NCBI GenBank assembly: GCA_045538895.1
Contig: JAZQEH010000118.1
Span: forward strand, 1-64,000
DNA from: UMGS902 sp045538895
GTDB taxonomy: Bacteria > Bacillota > Clostridia > Oscillospirales > CAG-272
Length of the DNA stretch: 64,000 bases
Direction: 5' to 3'
Positions 9,701-18,247 of this stretch are shown piece by piece. The first letter of the stretch is position 1; each line of letters opens with the position of its first letter. The notes below the pieces were generated by a model that was not told the DNA's origin, did not search any database, and was given only the letters and a program-made list of their open reading frames with translations. Both the position numbers and the translations under genes were made by a program.

Positions 9701-10180
9701 TATTCGTGCATGTTCTCTGGCACCGGCAAAATCTCCGCTTACTATAGCACGCGGAATATAACCGGCAAGGCAAGCCGAAAGTGCAATAAGCCCTTCGGAG
9801 TGAGCTTTTAAAAGTTCAATATCGACACGTGGCTTCTGATAAAAGCCTTCAGTAAACGATTTAGAAACAAGCTTACAAAGGTTTTCATAGCCTGTTTTGT
9901 TTTTGCAGAGCAAAACGAGATGGTTGCCCGAAAGGTCACGCTTGCCGTCTTTATCGAACCTTGTGCGTTCGGCAACATATACCTCGCAACCGATAATTGG
10001 CTTTATGCCTTCTGCCTTGCAAGCTTTATAAAAAGCAACAGCTCCGTAAAGCACGCCGTGGTCGGTGATTGCAACCGCAGTGTGTCCTGTTGCCTTTGCA
10101 GTTTTCGGAATGTCGGCAATGCGGCATGCACCGTCAAGCAAGCTATATTCGCTATGCAAATGAAGATGAACAAAGCTCAT
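6722..10180 (-). CDS. dnaE: DNA polymerase III subunit alpha (DnaE)
   Basis: Replicative/repair DNA polymerase of the C family, 1152 residues. The start is the ATG at 10180 (MSFVHLHLH), because AAAGGAG lies 8 bases ahead of it; an upstream in-frame TTG would place the Shine-Dalgarno inside the gene. Order of domains: PHP (HLHLHSEYSLLDGA at the N-terminus), palm with catalytic Asp404 and Asp406 in PDIDVDF, fingers, tandem helix-hairpin-helix region, C-terminal OB domain (VTLCGIVTKRTVKTTRNG). This is the DnaE1-like form without the PolC 3'-5' exonuclease insertion. Last gene of the nusB operon. No terminator hairpin is visible before the convergent BofC-like gene. Confidence 0.97.
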   Translation of the reverse strand: MSFVHLHLHSEYSLLDGACRIADIPKTAKATGHTAVAITDHGVLYGAVAFYKACKAEGIKPIIGCEVYVAERTRFDKDGKRDLSGNHLVLLCKNKTGYENLCKLVSKSFTEGFYQKPRVDIELLKAHSEGLIALSACLAGYIPRAIVSGDFAGAREHARILLDIFGKDSFYLELQNHGIPEQKEVNSELIKMAQEMNIPLVATNDVHYLRKLDSEYQAVMMCIQTGNTLADGKPIGFETNEFYYKSTAEMEKLFSDIPSALENTAKIADMCNFDFEFGNLYLPKISAIENKNPAELLRNFVFNGLEEKYQKGYITFEEHSEEEYIARAEYELSVIDKMGFTDYILIVRDYVTFAKEHGIAVGPGRGSGAGSLVNYLIGITDVDSLKFDLLFERFLNPERISMPDIDVDFCDEHRDAVIKYVSERYGADHVAQIVTFGTMAARAAIRDVGRAIGMSYSEVDRVANLIPREMGVTISDALRRKELKDLYETDANIARLIDTARALEGMPRHASTHAAGVVITDKEVSSYVPLAANGDTTVTQFDMDTVAELGLVKFDFLGLRYLTIISEANKLIKKRFPDFDIYRIPFDDKKTFSLISAGQTGGVFQLESKGMRQVLTELCPETIDDVIAAIALYRPGPMDSIPMYIERRHGRQKTEYKHHVLERILSKTYGCIVYQEQVMQIFCEIAGYTLGKADIVRRAMSKKKASVMEAERVAFISGATSRGMSESDAKELFDDMASFASYAFNKSHAASYAVVTYQTAYLKAHFMAEYMAALLTSVLGDFGKTAEYIGECTKANIEVLPPDINESISTFGTFNGAIRFGLLALKGVGKLFVDQIVSDRSINGPFKSFEDFITRMGGYDLNKRQVESLIKSGAFDSLGVYRSQLLATYEKIIEDAQSKKRFELDGQIDFFSMLGDATNTAQVKFNYPDIPEFSLREKLMLEKECSGMYFSGHILNDFSNHTAALKATNISEILSSFENDEEKGRFRDKQAVTLCGIVTKRTVKTTRNGDNMAFITIEDKTGEIETVVFAKQFELFSPLLITESTVSINGTISLKDDEPPKVLLNQCIPLIPNENFVEEKPQTLFLRVASIDSTDVTRALALIGNGKNGAEVVLYDISKKKYVKAIGYKAKLSDTLLHSLISLLGKDNVVVK

Positions 10181-10198
10181 AACCAACACTCCTTTCAA

Positions 10199-11089
10199 TT
10201 AAACTTCTTTATTTTTTATGTTTTCAGAAAAAGTATAAATTTTTTCAAGTCTGTGATACAGCCCGGATTTGCTTACAGGAGGAGTCATTATCTGCCCAAG
10301 CTGTACAAGCGACATTTCGGGATGCTTTAAGCGCATTGTGGCAGTATATTCAAGCTCAGGACCAAGCTCTGTGAGTCTGCCGTGTTCAACTAAAAATTTG
10401 ATCGCAGTAAGATATTTTGCAGTAGCTGCAGTAGAACGTGCGATGTTACTTGTTTCGCAATTAGTACGGCGGTTAATATCGTTTTTTATTTCATGGCTGA
10501 TTTTTGCATTCATGAAATCGAAAGCTTGCTTGTTGGCACCGATATAGAACAGAAAGTCGCCGACAGTTCCGCTATCTTTTGCATAAATACTCGGTGCGGA
10601 TAGTCTTGAAGAAAGTTTAAATGAAAAGCCGGCATCATTGCAAATCTCGACCATATCGGACATGTTTTGCTTGATTTTGCTTTTGATTTCAATATGATAA
10701 TCTTTCTTTTGCGGTTCACTGACGGTGCCGCCGCAAACAAATGCACCACGTAAAAAAGCCGGTAGGCAGTCTTCACATTTCAAAAACATTGATGTATCTA
10801 ATGAAAATACTGCTTTTTTTAAAAACCCAGCCGCACTTTTTGATTTGAATTGCAAAAAAACTGTGTTTTTTGAGCCGGATTTTTCAGGAGTGGTATCTCT
10901 GCCAAACTGCTCTTTAATATATGCCGCACAAATTTCGGCGATGGCATCACATTCGGTATAAAGCGTAACGGTGTCATCACAAAATTCGGCTCCGAACAGC
11001 AGAACTCCAAGTATAAAAGCTCGGCGGCAGCATTGTTTTTTCATTGGGAATGCCGCCGATTCAATTTTAGCTTCTAAAGAAAATGACAT
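10199..11089 (-). CDS. whiA: DNA-binding protein WhiA
   Basis: WhiA family regulator, 296 residues: N-terminal LAGLIDADG-endonuclease-like fold and C-terminal helix-turn-helix. The C-terminus is diagnostic (EYTATMRLKHPEMSLVQLG, then PPVSKSGLYHRLEKI). In Gram-positive bacteria WhiA links cell division and chromosome segregation; in Streptomyces it controls sporulation. The start ATG overlaps the murB stop (TAATG). Only a weak Shine-Dalgarno (GTGAAAAG) is present, consistent with translational coupling. Its usual neighbours rapZ and yvcK are absent. Confidence 0.93.
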   Translation of the reverse strand: MSFSLEAKIESAAFPMKKQCCRRAFILGVLLFGAEFCDDTVTLYTECDAIAEICAAYIKEQFGRDTTPEKSGSKNTVFLQFKSKSAAGFLKKAVFSLDTSMFLKCEDCLPAFLRGAFVCGGTVSEPQKKDYHIEIKSKIKQNMSDMVEICNDAGFSFKLSSRLSAPSIYAKDSGTVGDFLFYIGANKQAFDFMNAKISHEIKNDINRRTNCETSNIARSTAATAKYLTAIKFLVEHGRLTELGPELEYTATMRLKHPEMSLVQLGQIMTPPVSKSGLYHRLEKIYTFSENIKNKEV

Positions 11090-12018
11090 TACTTTTCACC
11101 GACGAAACGAATTTCACATTCAAGCTCAACACCGGACGTTGAACGGACCTTTTCTTTTACAAGTTCAATAAGTTCCATTACATCCGAAGCTGTTGCATTG
11201 CCGGTATTTATGATGAAACCGGCATGTTTGGGAGAAACCATTGCTCCGCCAACGCTTACACCTTTCAGCCCTGCATCTTCAATAAGTTTTCCCGCAAAAT
11301 GACCTACGGGGCGTTTAAACGTGCTTCCTGCGCTTGGAAACTCAAGCGGTTGCTTTTCACGTCTTGCACGAAGATGTTCGTTCATTTTGGCTTTTATATC
11401 ATCAGGGTTAGCTCTTGTAAGCTTAAAAGTTGAAGAAAGAACAATATAGTTTTTCTCCATTAGAACGCTATGACGGTAGTCAAAACAATGAGCGGCATTA
11501 TCTAAAACAATAATTTCGTCATTGTCAATATCATAACATTCTGTTGCATATACAATATCAGCCATCTGTCCGCCGTATGCACCGGCATTCATGTATACTG
11601 CACCGCCAACTGTGCCGGGGATGCCGTTTGCAAATTCGGCTCCGCTGAGTCCTGCGGTACTTGCATTAGTTCCGACACTGCCAAGCAAACAGCCGCAACC
11701 TGCGGTAAGGTATTCGCCGTCAATAGTTACTTTACGCATTTCGGTAGTAACAAAAACAACACCTCTAAAACCGTTGTCAGATGCTAAAGTGTTGCTTCCG
11801 TTACCGATAACAATGTATGGAATAGAAAGCTCTTTAGCAGCACAAATGGCGTATATGAAAGCCTTTGAATCCTTGGGATAAACGGCTAAATCTGCATTTC
11901 CGCCAATGCGGAAAGACGTGATACGCTTAAAAGAGTAATCTTCACGGACAAAAAACTCGTCTTTGTTCGTTTTTGCAGAATACGCTTCAAGCTTTTGCAG
12001 AAAATTTTGTAAAGACAT
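11089..12018 (-). CDS. murB: UDP-N-acetylenolpyruvoylglucosamine reductase
   Basis: Reduces UDP-GlcNAc-enolpyruvate to UDP-MurNAc with NADPH and FAD, the second committed step of peptidoglycan precursor synthesis in the cytoplasm. The 309 residues have the FAD-binding motifs FRIGGNADLAVYP and GNGSNTLASDNG, the GIPGTVGGAVYMNAGAYGG stretch with the conserved Gly/Asn cluster, and the catalytic AGSTFKRP Ser region. The shorter type II form is expected in Firmicutes. Sits between tyrS and whiA in the operon. Confidence 0.96.
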   Translation of the reverse strand: MSLQNFLQKLEAYSAKTNKDEFFVREDYSFKRITSFRIGGNADLAVYPKDSKAFIYAICAAKELSIPYIVIGNGSNTLASDNGFRGVVFVTTEMRKVTIDGEYLTAGCGCLLGSVGTNASTAGLSGAEFANGIPGTVGGAVYMNAGAYGGQMADIVYATECYDIDNDEIIVLDNAAHCFDYRHSVLMEKNYIVLSSTFKLTRANPDDIKAKMNEHLRARREKQPLEFPSAGSTFKRPVGHFAGKLIEDAGLKGVSVGGAMVSPKHAGFIINTGNATASDVMELIELVKEKVRSTSGVELECEIRFVGEK

Positions 12019-12035
12019 AAAATCAGTCCTTTATA

Positions 12036-13259
12036 TCAGATAGTAAAACGGTGGAAAGTCTTCTTTCCTTTCTTAACAACCATACCGTCACCGGCAAAAG
12101 CAGCTTTGTCAAATGCCATATCAAATGCTTCAACTTTCTGGTCAGCTGCGATTACACCACCCTGCTGAATAAGTCTGCGTGCTTCACCCTTTGAAGGAGC
12201 AAGGCCGGATACAACGAGCATATCAATTACTGTAATTTTTCCGTCTGTAAAGTTGTCATCAGTAAGAGTGGTAGAGGGCATGTTAGCCGAAACGCCGCCG
12301 TTTGCAAAAACTGCTTTTGCAGCGGCAAGTGCTTTTTCTGCTTCTTCTTTGCCGTGAACAAGTTCGGTGAGTTCATAACCGAGCTTTTCTTTAGCACGGT
12401 TAAGATCGCTACCTTCGAGTTTTTCATATTCAGCAATTTCTTCAAGGGGCATGAATGTGAGCATCTTCATGCACTTAATAACGTCTGCATCGTCAACGTT
12501 TCTCCAATACTGGAAGAAATCGAAAGGACTTGTTTTGTTAGGATCGAGCCAAACCGCATTACCGGCAGTTTTGCCCATCTTATTGCCATGAGAGTCGGTG
12601 AGAAGCGTGATTGTCATACAGTGAGCATCTTTGCCAAGCTTCTTTCTGATAAGCTCGGTACCGCCAAGCATGTTAGACCACTGGTCATTGCCGCCAAACT
12701 GCATATTACAGTTGTAGTGCTTGTAGAGGTAGTAGAAGTCATAGCTCTGCATAATCATGTAGTTGAATTCAAGGAATGAAAGTCCCTTTTCCATACGTTG
12801 CTTGTAGCATTCTGCACGGAGCATGTTGTTAACCGAGAAGCAAGCACCAACCTCACGGAGCAGTTCAACATAATTGAGGTCAAGCAGCCATTCTGCGTTG
12901 TTTACCATCATTGCCTTATCGGGACCGAATTCAATAAAACGCTCCATCTGTCGCTTGAAGCATTCTGCGTTGTGGTCGATATCCTCTTTGGTGAGCATCT
13001 TACGCATGTCGGTACGTCCGGAAGGGTCGCCGATCATTGTAGTGCCGCCGCCAATAAGAGCGATGGGGCGGTTACCTGCCATCTGAAGACGCTTCATAAG
13101 TGTAAGTGCCATGAAGTGACCTGCAGTAAGGCTGTCTGCGGTACAGTCAAAACCGATATAGAAAGTTGCCTTGCCGGCATTGATCATATCTCTGATTTCG
13201 TCCTCGTCAGTAAGCTGTGCCAGAAGACCTCTGGCCTTAAGTTCTTCGTAAAGTGTCAT
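12036..13259 (-). CDS. tyrS: tyrosine--tRNA ligase
   Basis: Charges tRNA-Tyr. In the 407 residues the class I HIGH-equivalent lies in SLTAGHFMAL (about 43-52). The Tyr-binding segment is YMIMQSYDFYYLY. The KMSKS-equivalent is KMGKT (227-231), the form used by bacterial TyrRS. A C-terminal S4 RNA-binding domain follows (SGLAPSKGEARRLIQQGG). Unlike many Firmicute tyrS genes, no T-box leader can fit: only 28 bases separate it from recN. Expression is therefore that of the operon. Confidence 0.97.
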   Translation of the reverse strand: MTLYEELKARGLLAQLTDEDEIRDMINAGKATFYIGFDCTADSLTAGHFMALTLMKRLQMAGNRPIALIGGGTTMIGDPSGRTDMRKMLTKEDIDHNAECFKRQMERFIEFGPDKAMMVNNAEWLLDLNYVELLREVGACFSVNNMLRAECYKQRMEKGLSFLEFNYMIMQSYDFYYLYKHYNCNMQFGGNDQWSNMLGGTELIRKKLGKDAHCMTITLLTDSHGNKMGKTAGNAVWLDPNKTSPFDFFQYWRNVDDADVIKCMKMLTFMPLEEIAEYEKLEGSDLNRAKEKLGYELTELVHGKEEAEKALAAAKAVFANGGVSANMPSTTLTDDNFTDGKITVIDMLVVSGLAPSKGEARRLIQQGGVIAADQKVEAFDMAFDKAAFAGDGMVVKKGKKTFHRFTI

Positions 13260-13287
13260 TTTGTTTCTCCTAAATTATATGTAAATT

Positions 13288-14964
13288 TTAAAATTTTTTT
13301 CCTTCTTCAATAAGTTCTGCGGCTGATATCAACATGTTCTGGCTGATAGTAACGCCGCCAAGAATTCTTGCAATCTCACTAATGCGTGTTTCACCGTCAA
13401 TTTCTGTAACAGACGTTTCTGTTCGCTCATCAACTGTTCTTTTTTGTATAAGCAGATGTGTGTCTGCAAGAGATGCGATTTGTGCAGAGTGCGTAACGCA
13501 AATGGTTTGAGTTCCTTTGGCACTTTGCTTCAGTTTGATTCCTATTTTACGGGCAGTTTTTCCTGAAACACCGGTATCAACTTCATCATAAAATACAGTA
13601 TGAACACCGAATGCATCCGCAAAAACTGTTTTAACGGCAAGCATAATTCTCGCAAGTTCGCCACCTGAAGCAATTTTTGAGATAGGTTTCGGTTCCTCGC
13701 CCTTGTTTGCGGAAATCAAAAACACAACATTGTCAAAGCCATTTGAAGTAAGAACTTCACTGTTTGTAATGGAAATATCAAAAACAACTTTCTCCATATC
13801 CAGAAATTCAAGTTCTTTTAAAACTAATGGTATTAATTCCTTTGCGGCGCTAATACGTGTTTCTGATAAAATTTTTGCAGCACTGAAAGCAGCGTTTTCT
13901 GCATCATTGCAGATTTTAACTGCTTTTTCGATAGCGGCATCCATGTCGAGCAGCTCTGAAAGCTCTGCCTTTGAATTTTCAAGCAACAAGAGCAATCCTG
14001 CTTCATCGGTAAGAAAATGCTTCTTAAGCTTATTAATAACATTCAGCCTGCCCTCGATTCTGTCGAGTTTGGTTGCAGGATTTTCACCGATATTACCCGT
14101 AAGGTCATAAACCGTATCGGCAATATCTTCAACCTCATATTTCATATCATTGAGCTTTGCGGCAAGAGTTGCAACAGACGGAACATTGTCAGCGATTTGC
14201 AAAAGTGCTGCAGAGCAACGGTCAAGTATATATGCAGCGTTTGCTTTTTCGGAGCCTTTTAAAGCACGGTACACAAAAGAGGTCTGTTTAGAAATCTTTT
14301 CCGCGTTGGCAACTATCTGCTTTTCAGCTAAAAGTTTTTCTTCTTCGCCGATTTTTATTTTTGCACTTTCGAGTAATTTGATAGTATGTTTAAGCTCGGC
14401 TTCACGCTTTGATTTCTCTTCGCTTTTTACGTTCAGTTCTTTCAAAGCTGATTTTGCATGCTTGTATTCATCGAACTTTTTAGCATAATCTTCGTGTTCA
14501 GCAGAGTTTTCGGCATACGCATCAAGGAAAACTATATGGTTCTCGTCATCAAGAAGCTTAATGCTGTCATTTTGTCCGTGAATATTAACAAGTAATGGAG
14601 AAATAGAACGAACCAAAGAGGTGTTGACAGCACTACCGTTAATTTTACTTTGAGTTCTGCCGTCGATGTTTACCAAACGGGATATCAGCAGATTGCCGTC
14701 TTCGTCGGGAAACACATCGAGCTGTGAAAGCTTTTCAATGTCAGCTTTTCCAAATCCGCCAAACATAGCAGAAACAAAAGCTTTTTCTTCACCGCTGCGG
14801 ATAATATCTTTTGATGAACGTGCGCCGAGCAGAAAATTAATACTGTCGATAAGTATTGATTTGCCGGCACCGGTTTCACCTGTAAGGGCAGTAAAGCCTG
14901 CGACAAAATCAATATCCACGCATTTTATTACAGCTATATTTTCAATATGCAACGAATAAATCAT
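13288..14964 (-). CDS. recN: DNA repair protein RecN
   Basis: SMC-like ATPase of double-strand break repair, 558 residues. ATG at 14964 is chosen over an in-frame TTG two codons upstream because AAGGAGG lies 7 bases before the ATG. Features: Walker A GETGAGKS (29-36), two coiled-coil arms in the middle, then the ABC signature region (ISKIASGGELARIMLAVK) and Walker B (HTVFYDEVDTGVSG) near the C-terminus. Follows argR, as in many Clostridia. Confidence 0.96.
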   Translation of the reverse strand: MIYSLHIENIAVIKCVDIDFVAGFTALTGETGAGKSILIDSINFLLGARSSKDIIRSGEEKAFVSAMFGGFGKADIEKLSQLDVFPDEDGNLLISRLVNIDGRTQSKINGSAVNTSLVRSISPLLVNIHGQNDSIKLLDDENHIVFLDAYAENSAEHEDYAKKFDEYKHAKSALKELNVKSEEKSKREAELKHTIKLLESAKIKIGEEEKLLAEKQIVANAEKISKQTSFVYRALKGSEKANAAYILDRCSAALLQIADNVPSVATLAAKLNDMKYEVEDIADTVYDLTGNIGENPATKLDRIEGRLNVINKLKKHFLTDEAGLLLLLENSKAELSELLDMDAAIEKAVKICNDAENAAFSAAKILSETRISAAKELIPLVLKELEFLDMEKVVFDISITNSEVLTSNGFDNVVFLISANKGEEPKPISKIASGGELARIMLAVKTVFADAFGVHTVFYDEVDTGVSGKTARKIGIKLKQSAKGTQTICVTHSAQIASLADTHLLIQKRTVDERTETSVTEIDGETRISEIARILGGVTISQNMLISAAELIEEGKKF

Positions 14965-14986
14965 TCGCAAGCCTCCTTATGTAAAA

Positions 14987-15445
14987 TCAAACCGAACGCA
15001 TCATCTGCTTGAGTTTTTCCGAAACACTCTTTGCGGCAGTTTCGCTCACCAAAACAACAATAACAGTATCGTCACCGGCGACACAACCGAGAATCTCGGG
15101 TGAATGAATTGCATCGATCCCCGAACCTATAGCATTTGCAAGTCCGGGAAATGTTTTGAGAACGATAATATTATTGGCATACGAAACCTTAATTATAGAA
15201 TCGACCAGAACGCCGTTGAATTTAGGCGCAGTAGCGGCAGCGGCAACCCGGTCATGTGCGGCATAACGGTAATTACCGGTGCTACCGATAATCTTGGTGA
15301 GCTTCAATTCACGGATATCACGTGAAATGGTGGCTTGTGTTGTTTCAAATCCAAATTTATTAAGATAAAAGATTAATTCTTCCTGTGTTTCAATCTCAAA
15401 CTCGGAAATGAGTTCTAAAATCTTGTCTTGTCGTTTACTTTTCAC
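14987..15445 (-). CDS. argR: arginine repressor ArgR
   Basis: Hexameric arginine-responsive regulator, 152 residues. The N-terminal winged helix carries TTQATISRDIRELKLTKI (recognition helix); the C-terminal arginine-binding/oligomerisation domain carries GLANAIGSGIDA and GCVAGDDTVIVV. It starts with GTG (15445), preceded by AGGAAAGGG. Located between nadK and recN, the conserved clostridial position, where it is co-transcribed regardless of arginine genes. Confidence 0.95.
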   Translation of the reverse strand: MKSKRQDKILELISEFEIETQEELIFYLNKFGFETTQATISRDIRELKLTKIIGSTGNYRYAAHDRVAAAATAPKFNGVLVDSIIKVSYANNIIVLKTFPGLANAIGSGIDAIHSPEILGCVAGDDTVIVVLVSETAAKSVSEKLKQMMRSV

Positions 15446-15458
15446 GTTATTCCCTTTC

Positions 15459-16328
15459 CTATTTTTTCAGTTCGTATTTTGAAATCTTGTTATTAAGTGT
15501 TTCGAAGAAGCCTTCGTCTTTCAGCAAGAGCATTTTTACAGTTTTAGCCGAACGCTTTATAACGAGTTTTTCTCCAAAACTAAGCGGAGTAACCGATTCG
15601 CCGTCAATAGTTATACTCCAATTCTCTGCACGTTCGTCACCGTTTACAATCTCAAGAACAGAATTACCGGAAAAAACGGTAGGACATGCGTATCTTGAAA
15701 TCGGGCAAATCGGTGTTGCACAGATACATTCAATGGTAGGGTCAATAACACTGCCGCCAGCAGCCATGGAATAAGCGGTAGAGCCTGTCGGTGTTGCAAT
15801 AATCAATCCGTCTGCACGAATGGTTCGCACGCTTTTGGAATCGGCATATAAATCCATATCAATACTGCGTGTGTATCCGCCTCGGCTGATAACAACGTCA
15901 TTGAGTGCTTCACGAAGTGTCTCATGATTCCCATTTTCACGGTGTATGTATACAGACAAAACCATTCGGTCTTCAAGAGTGTATTCGCCTTTGAAAATAT
16001 TATCAATCAGATGCAATTCGTCTTTTTCAAGCTCGGCCATATAACCAAGTCTGCCAAGGTTTACGCCGAGTAGCGGAACGTTATACTTCAGTGCGTTCTC
16101 TGCTGCACGAAGAATGGTGCCGTCACCGCCGAGTGCAACTATAAGCTCACAGTCATCATAAAGTTTATCCTCGCTGAAAAACTGTGCACCGCTTGCATAA
16201 GCATGCCCGTTATGGTTTTCTGCCATGCAAACCGTTGCTCCGCTTGAAAGAAAGCGAAAAACCGTTTGCAAAGTGTAAAGCTCATCTTTTTCGCTACGAA
16301 TAACAGGAGCAATAACAACTCGTTTCAT
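15459..16328 (-). CDS. nadK: NAD kinase
   Basis: Phosphorylates NAD to NADP in the cytoplasm, 289 residues from the ATG at 16328. The ATG follows GAGG by 5 bases; an in-frame GTG two codons upstream overlaps that Shine-Dalgarno. The signature GGDGT is at 67-71. Further motifs are LGVNLGRLGYMAEL and the C-terminal ADGLIIATPTGSTAYSMAAGG. Part of the ispA-tlyA-nadK-argR-recN block. Confidence 0.95.
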   Translation of the reverse strand: MKRVVIAPVIRSEKDELYTLQTVFRFLSSGATVCMAENHNGHAYASGAQFFSEDKLYDDCELIVALGGDGTILRAAENALKYNVPLLGVNLGRLGYMAELEKDELHLIDNIFKGEYTLEDRMVLSVYIHRENGNHETLREALNDVVISRGGYTRSIDMDLYADSKSVRTIRADGLIIATPTGSTAYSMAAGGSVIDPTIECICATPICPISRYACPTVFSGNSVLEIVNGDERAENWSITIDGESVTPLSFGEKLVIKRSAKTVKMLLLKDEGFFETLNNKISKYELKK

Positions 16329-16335
16329 AAGCACC

Positions 16336-17118
16336 TCATTTTACACATTCAGAAATCAGTAAGTCAATATTTCCGGTATAGCCCTGTATCGCTTCTCCTC
16401 TTGAAAAGCATGCAAGGTATTCGGTGTTTCCGTCACCGCCCTTGATAGGGGAAACGGTCAAGCCGCAAAGGGTAAAACCGTTTTCAATAGCACAATCAAT
16501 TACTTTTTTTATCGCAATTGAACGGGACACTGCATTTTTAACAATTCCGCCTTTACCAATCGCTTCTCTTCCCGCTTCAAACTGCGGTTTGATAAGACTG
16601 ACAAATATCGAAACATCCGATAGAACGGATGCAAGTGATGGGATAATTAACGTTTGTGAAATAAACGAAACGTCCATTACTGCAACTTCAATAAAATCTG
16701 AAAAATCGGATTTTTGCAGATTGCGTGCATTGTATTTTTCCATTACAATAACACGGTCATCGTTTCTCAACTTTTCGGCAAGCTGGTTTGTACCGGAGTC
16801 AACTGCATAAACTTTCGAAACACCTTGCTCAAGCAGATATTCGGTAAAACCGCCTGTAGAAGCGCCGACGTCAATTGCGGTCTTGCCAGATGCGTTTATA
16901 CCAAATGTTTCAAAAGCAGCTTTCAACTTCAAAGCTCCTCGGCTTACATATCCTATAGGGTCGCCCGAAACTTCGATTATATCCGACTCTATGATGTCGG
17001 CAGAAGCTTTTTGAATAAGCTTTCCGTTCACTTTAACATAACCGCCGTTGATTAAAAGTTTCGCTCGTTGGCGGCTGTCTGCATAGCCGTTTGCAACCAA
17101 AAAAATATCAGCTCTCAT
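16336..17118 (-). CDS. tlyA: TlyA family rRNA (cytidine-2'-O)-methyltransferase
   Basis: A 260-residue protein with an N-terminal S4 RNA-binding domain (1-60, RADIFLVANGYADSRQRAK) and an FtsJ/RrmJ-like SAM methyltransferase domain (TAIDVGASTGGFTEYLLEQG as SAM-binding motif I; later MDVSFIS and LIKPQFEAG). Known family members methylate 16S and 23S rRNA; the old name hemolysin A is historical. The start overlaps the ispA stop with no room for dxs, which normally separates these two genes in Clostridia. Confidence 0.93.
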   Translation of the reverse strand: MRADIFLVANGYADSRQRAKLLINGGYVKVNGKLIQKASADIIESDIIEVSGDPIGYVSRGALKLKAAFETFGINASGKTAIDVGASTGGFTEYLLEQGVSKVYAVDSGTNQLAEKLRNDDRVIVMEKYNARNLQKSDFSDFIEVAVMDVSFISQTLIIPSLASVLSDVSIFVSLIKPQFEAGREAIGKGGIVKNAVSRSIAIKKVIDCAIENGFTLCGLTVSPIKGGDGNTEYLACFSRGEAIQGYTGNIDLLISECVK

Positions 17119-17993
17119 CAGTTTTTGCGGTCTAAAAGCATATTTGCAAATGCAATAAGTGTTTCGCTGTTATCGTATTTGCTGATTGCTTTGCATGCTT
17201 CCTCGGTAATTTTTTTTGCGTATTCCATCGCTTTATCAACATCCATAAAATTGAGGAAAGTAGTTTTCATATTCTTTGCATCGCTGCCAACGGGCTTACC
17301 AAGACTATCGGCATCACCGTATCTATCAAGGATATCGTCGATTATCTGGAAAGCAAGACCGATTCCTGCACCGTAAGTGTCAGCGGCTTTAATCGCTTCT
17401 TCATCGGCATTTGCGGCGATTGCACCAAGCTTTGCGGCAACTCTTATAAGACAACCTGTTTTATGTGCGTGAAGTGAAAGTAATTCATCAAATGTAAGTT
17501 TGTTTCCCTCGCCTGCTAAATCGAGCATTTGACCTTCACACATACCGTCAGCACCGGAACCTTTAGCAAGTTCCTGTACTGCCAGAAGTTTATTCTCGCT
17601 TGAAGTGTTGGCATTCGACAAAGCACATTCGAATGCAGAAAATATCATTGCATCACCTGCAAGCAAAGCGGTTGCTTCACCGTAAACCTTGTGATTTGTA
17701 GGCTTGCCACGGCGAAAATCGTCATTATCCATGCAGGGCATATCATCATGAATAAGTGAAAAAGTATGTATCATTTCGATTGCCATTGCATACGGCAGAG
17801 CAGCTTCAATATCTCCGCCGAAAAGCTTGCAGAATTCAATGGTCAAGAAAGGACGAATACGCTTGCCGCCGCACATAAGACTGTATTCCATTGCACCGTA
17901 AAGAGTGGTGTCTTTACGGCTATGCAAATACTTTTTTAGTGACTCTTCAACAAGAGAGGCATTATCAAGTAGAACCTTGTTTATATCGTACAT
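17118..17993 (-). CDS. ispA: polyprenyl synthetase (farnesyl diphosphate synthase type)
   Basis: Head-to-tail prenyl transferase making a short-chain prenyl diphosphate for undecaprenyl and quinone synthesis. The 291 residues contain the first Asp-rich motif DDMPCMD (83-89) and the second DDILD (219-223), plus CGGKRIRPFL for substrate binding. The four residues before the first motif (FSLIH) contain no bulky aromatic directly at position -1 to fix chain length, so FPP or GGPP are both possible. Start overlaps the xseB stop (TAATG). Confidence 0.92.
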   Translation of the reverse strand: MYDINKVLLDNASLVEESLKKYLHSRKDTTLYGAMEYSLMCGGKRIRPFLTIEFCKLFGGDIEAALPYAMAIEMIHTFSLIHDDMPCMDNDDFRRGKPTNHKVYGEATALLAGDAMIFSAFECALSNANTSSENKLLAVQELAKGSGADGMCEGQMLDLAGEGNKLTFDELLSLHAHKTGCLIRVAAKLGAIAANADEEAIKAADTYGAGIGLAFQIIDDILDRYGDADSLGKPVGSDAKNMKTTFLNFMDVDKAMEYAKKITEEACKAISKYDNSETLIAFANMLLDRKN

Positions 17994-18232
17994 TATTTAT
18001 TGCCTCCGGCAAAATCTGTTTCTGATAAAGAGCCATCTTCACCTTTAGCAAGTAATTTTACTTTCTGTTCAGCACTTTCGAGCTTTGAATTGCAAAGCTT
18101 TACAAGGGCAATTCCCTCTTCGAAAAGTCCAAGAGAATCATCAAGTCCTGTTGTTCCTCCGTCAAGTGCACGAACAATTTCTTCAAGGCGTGCCATTGCT
18201 TCTTCGAAAGTTTTTTCTTTATTTTCAGCCAT
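17993..18232 (-). CDS. xseB: exodeoxyribonuclease VII small subunit
   Basis: A 79-residue helical subunit of exonuclease VII. The family pattern is clear: FEEAMARLEEIVRALDGG, then SLGLFEEGIALVKLCNSKLE. It binds XseA, encoded 16 bases upstream. Shine-Dalgarno AAGGAGTATAATA before the ATG. Confidence 0.95.
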   Translation of the reverse strand: MAENKEKTFEEAMARLEEIVRALDGGTTGLDDSLGLFEEGIALVKLCNSKLESAEQKVKLLAKGEDGSLSETDFAGGNK

Positions 18233-18247
18233 TATTATACTCCTTAG

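Noticed and set aside
10181..10198. Longer DnaE N-terminus from TTG at 10198
   Set aside because: The TTG codon itself precedes and includes the Shine-Dalgarno AAAGGAG of the ATG at 10180; the family starts at the PHP His-rich segment.
13260..13287. Looked for a T-box leader upstream of tyrS
   Set aside because: Only 28 bases separate recN and tyrS; no stem I, specifier loop or terminator can fit.
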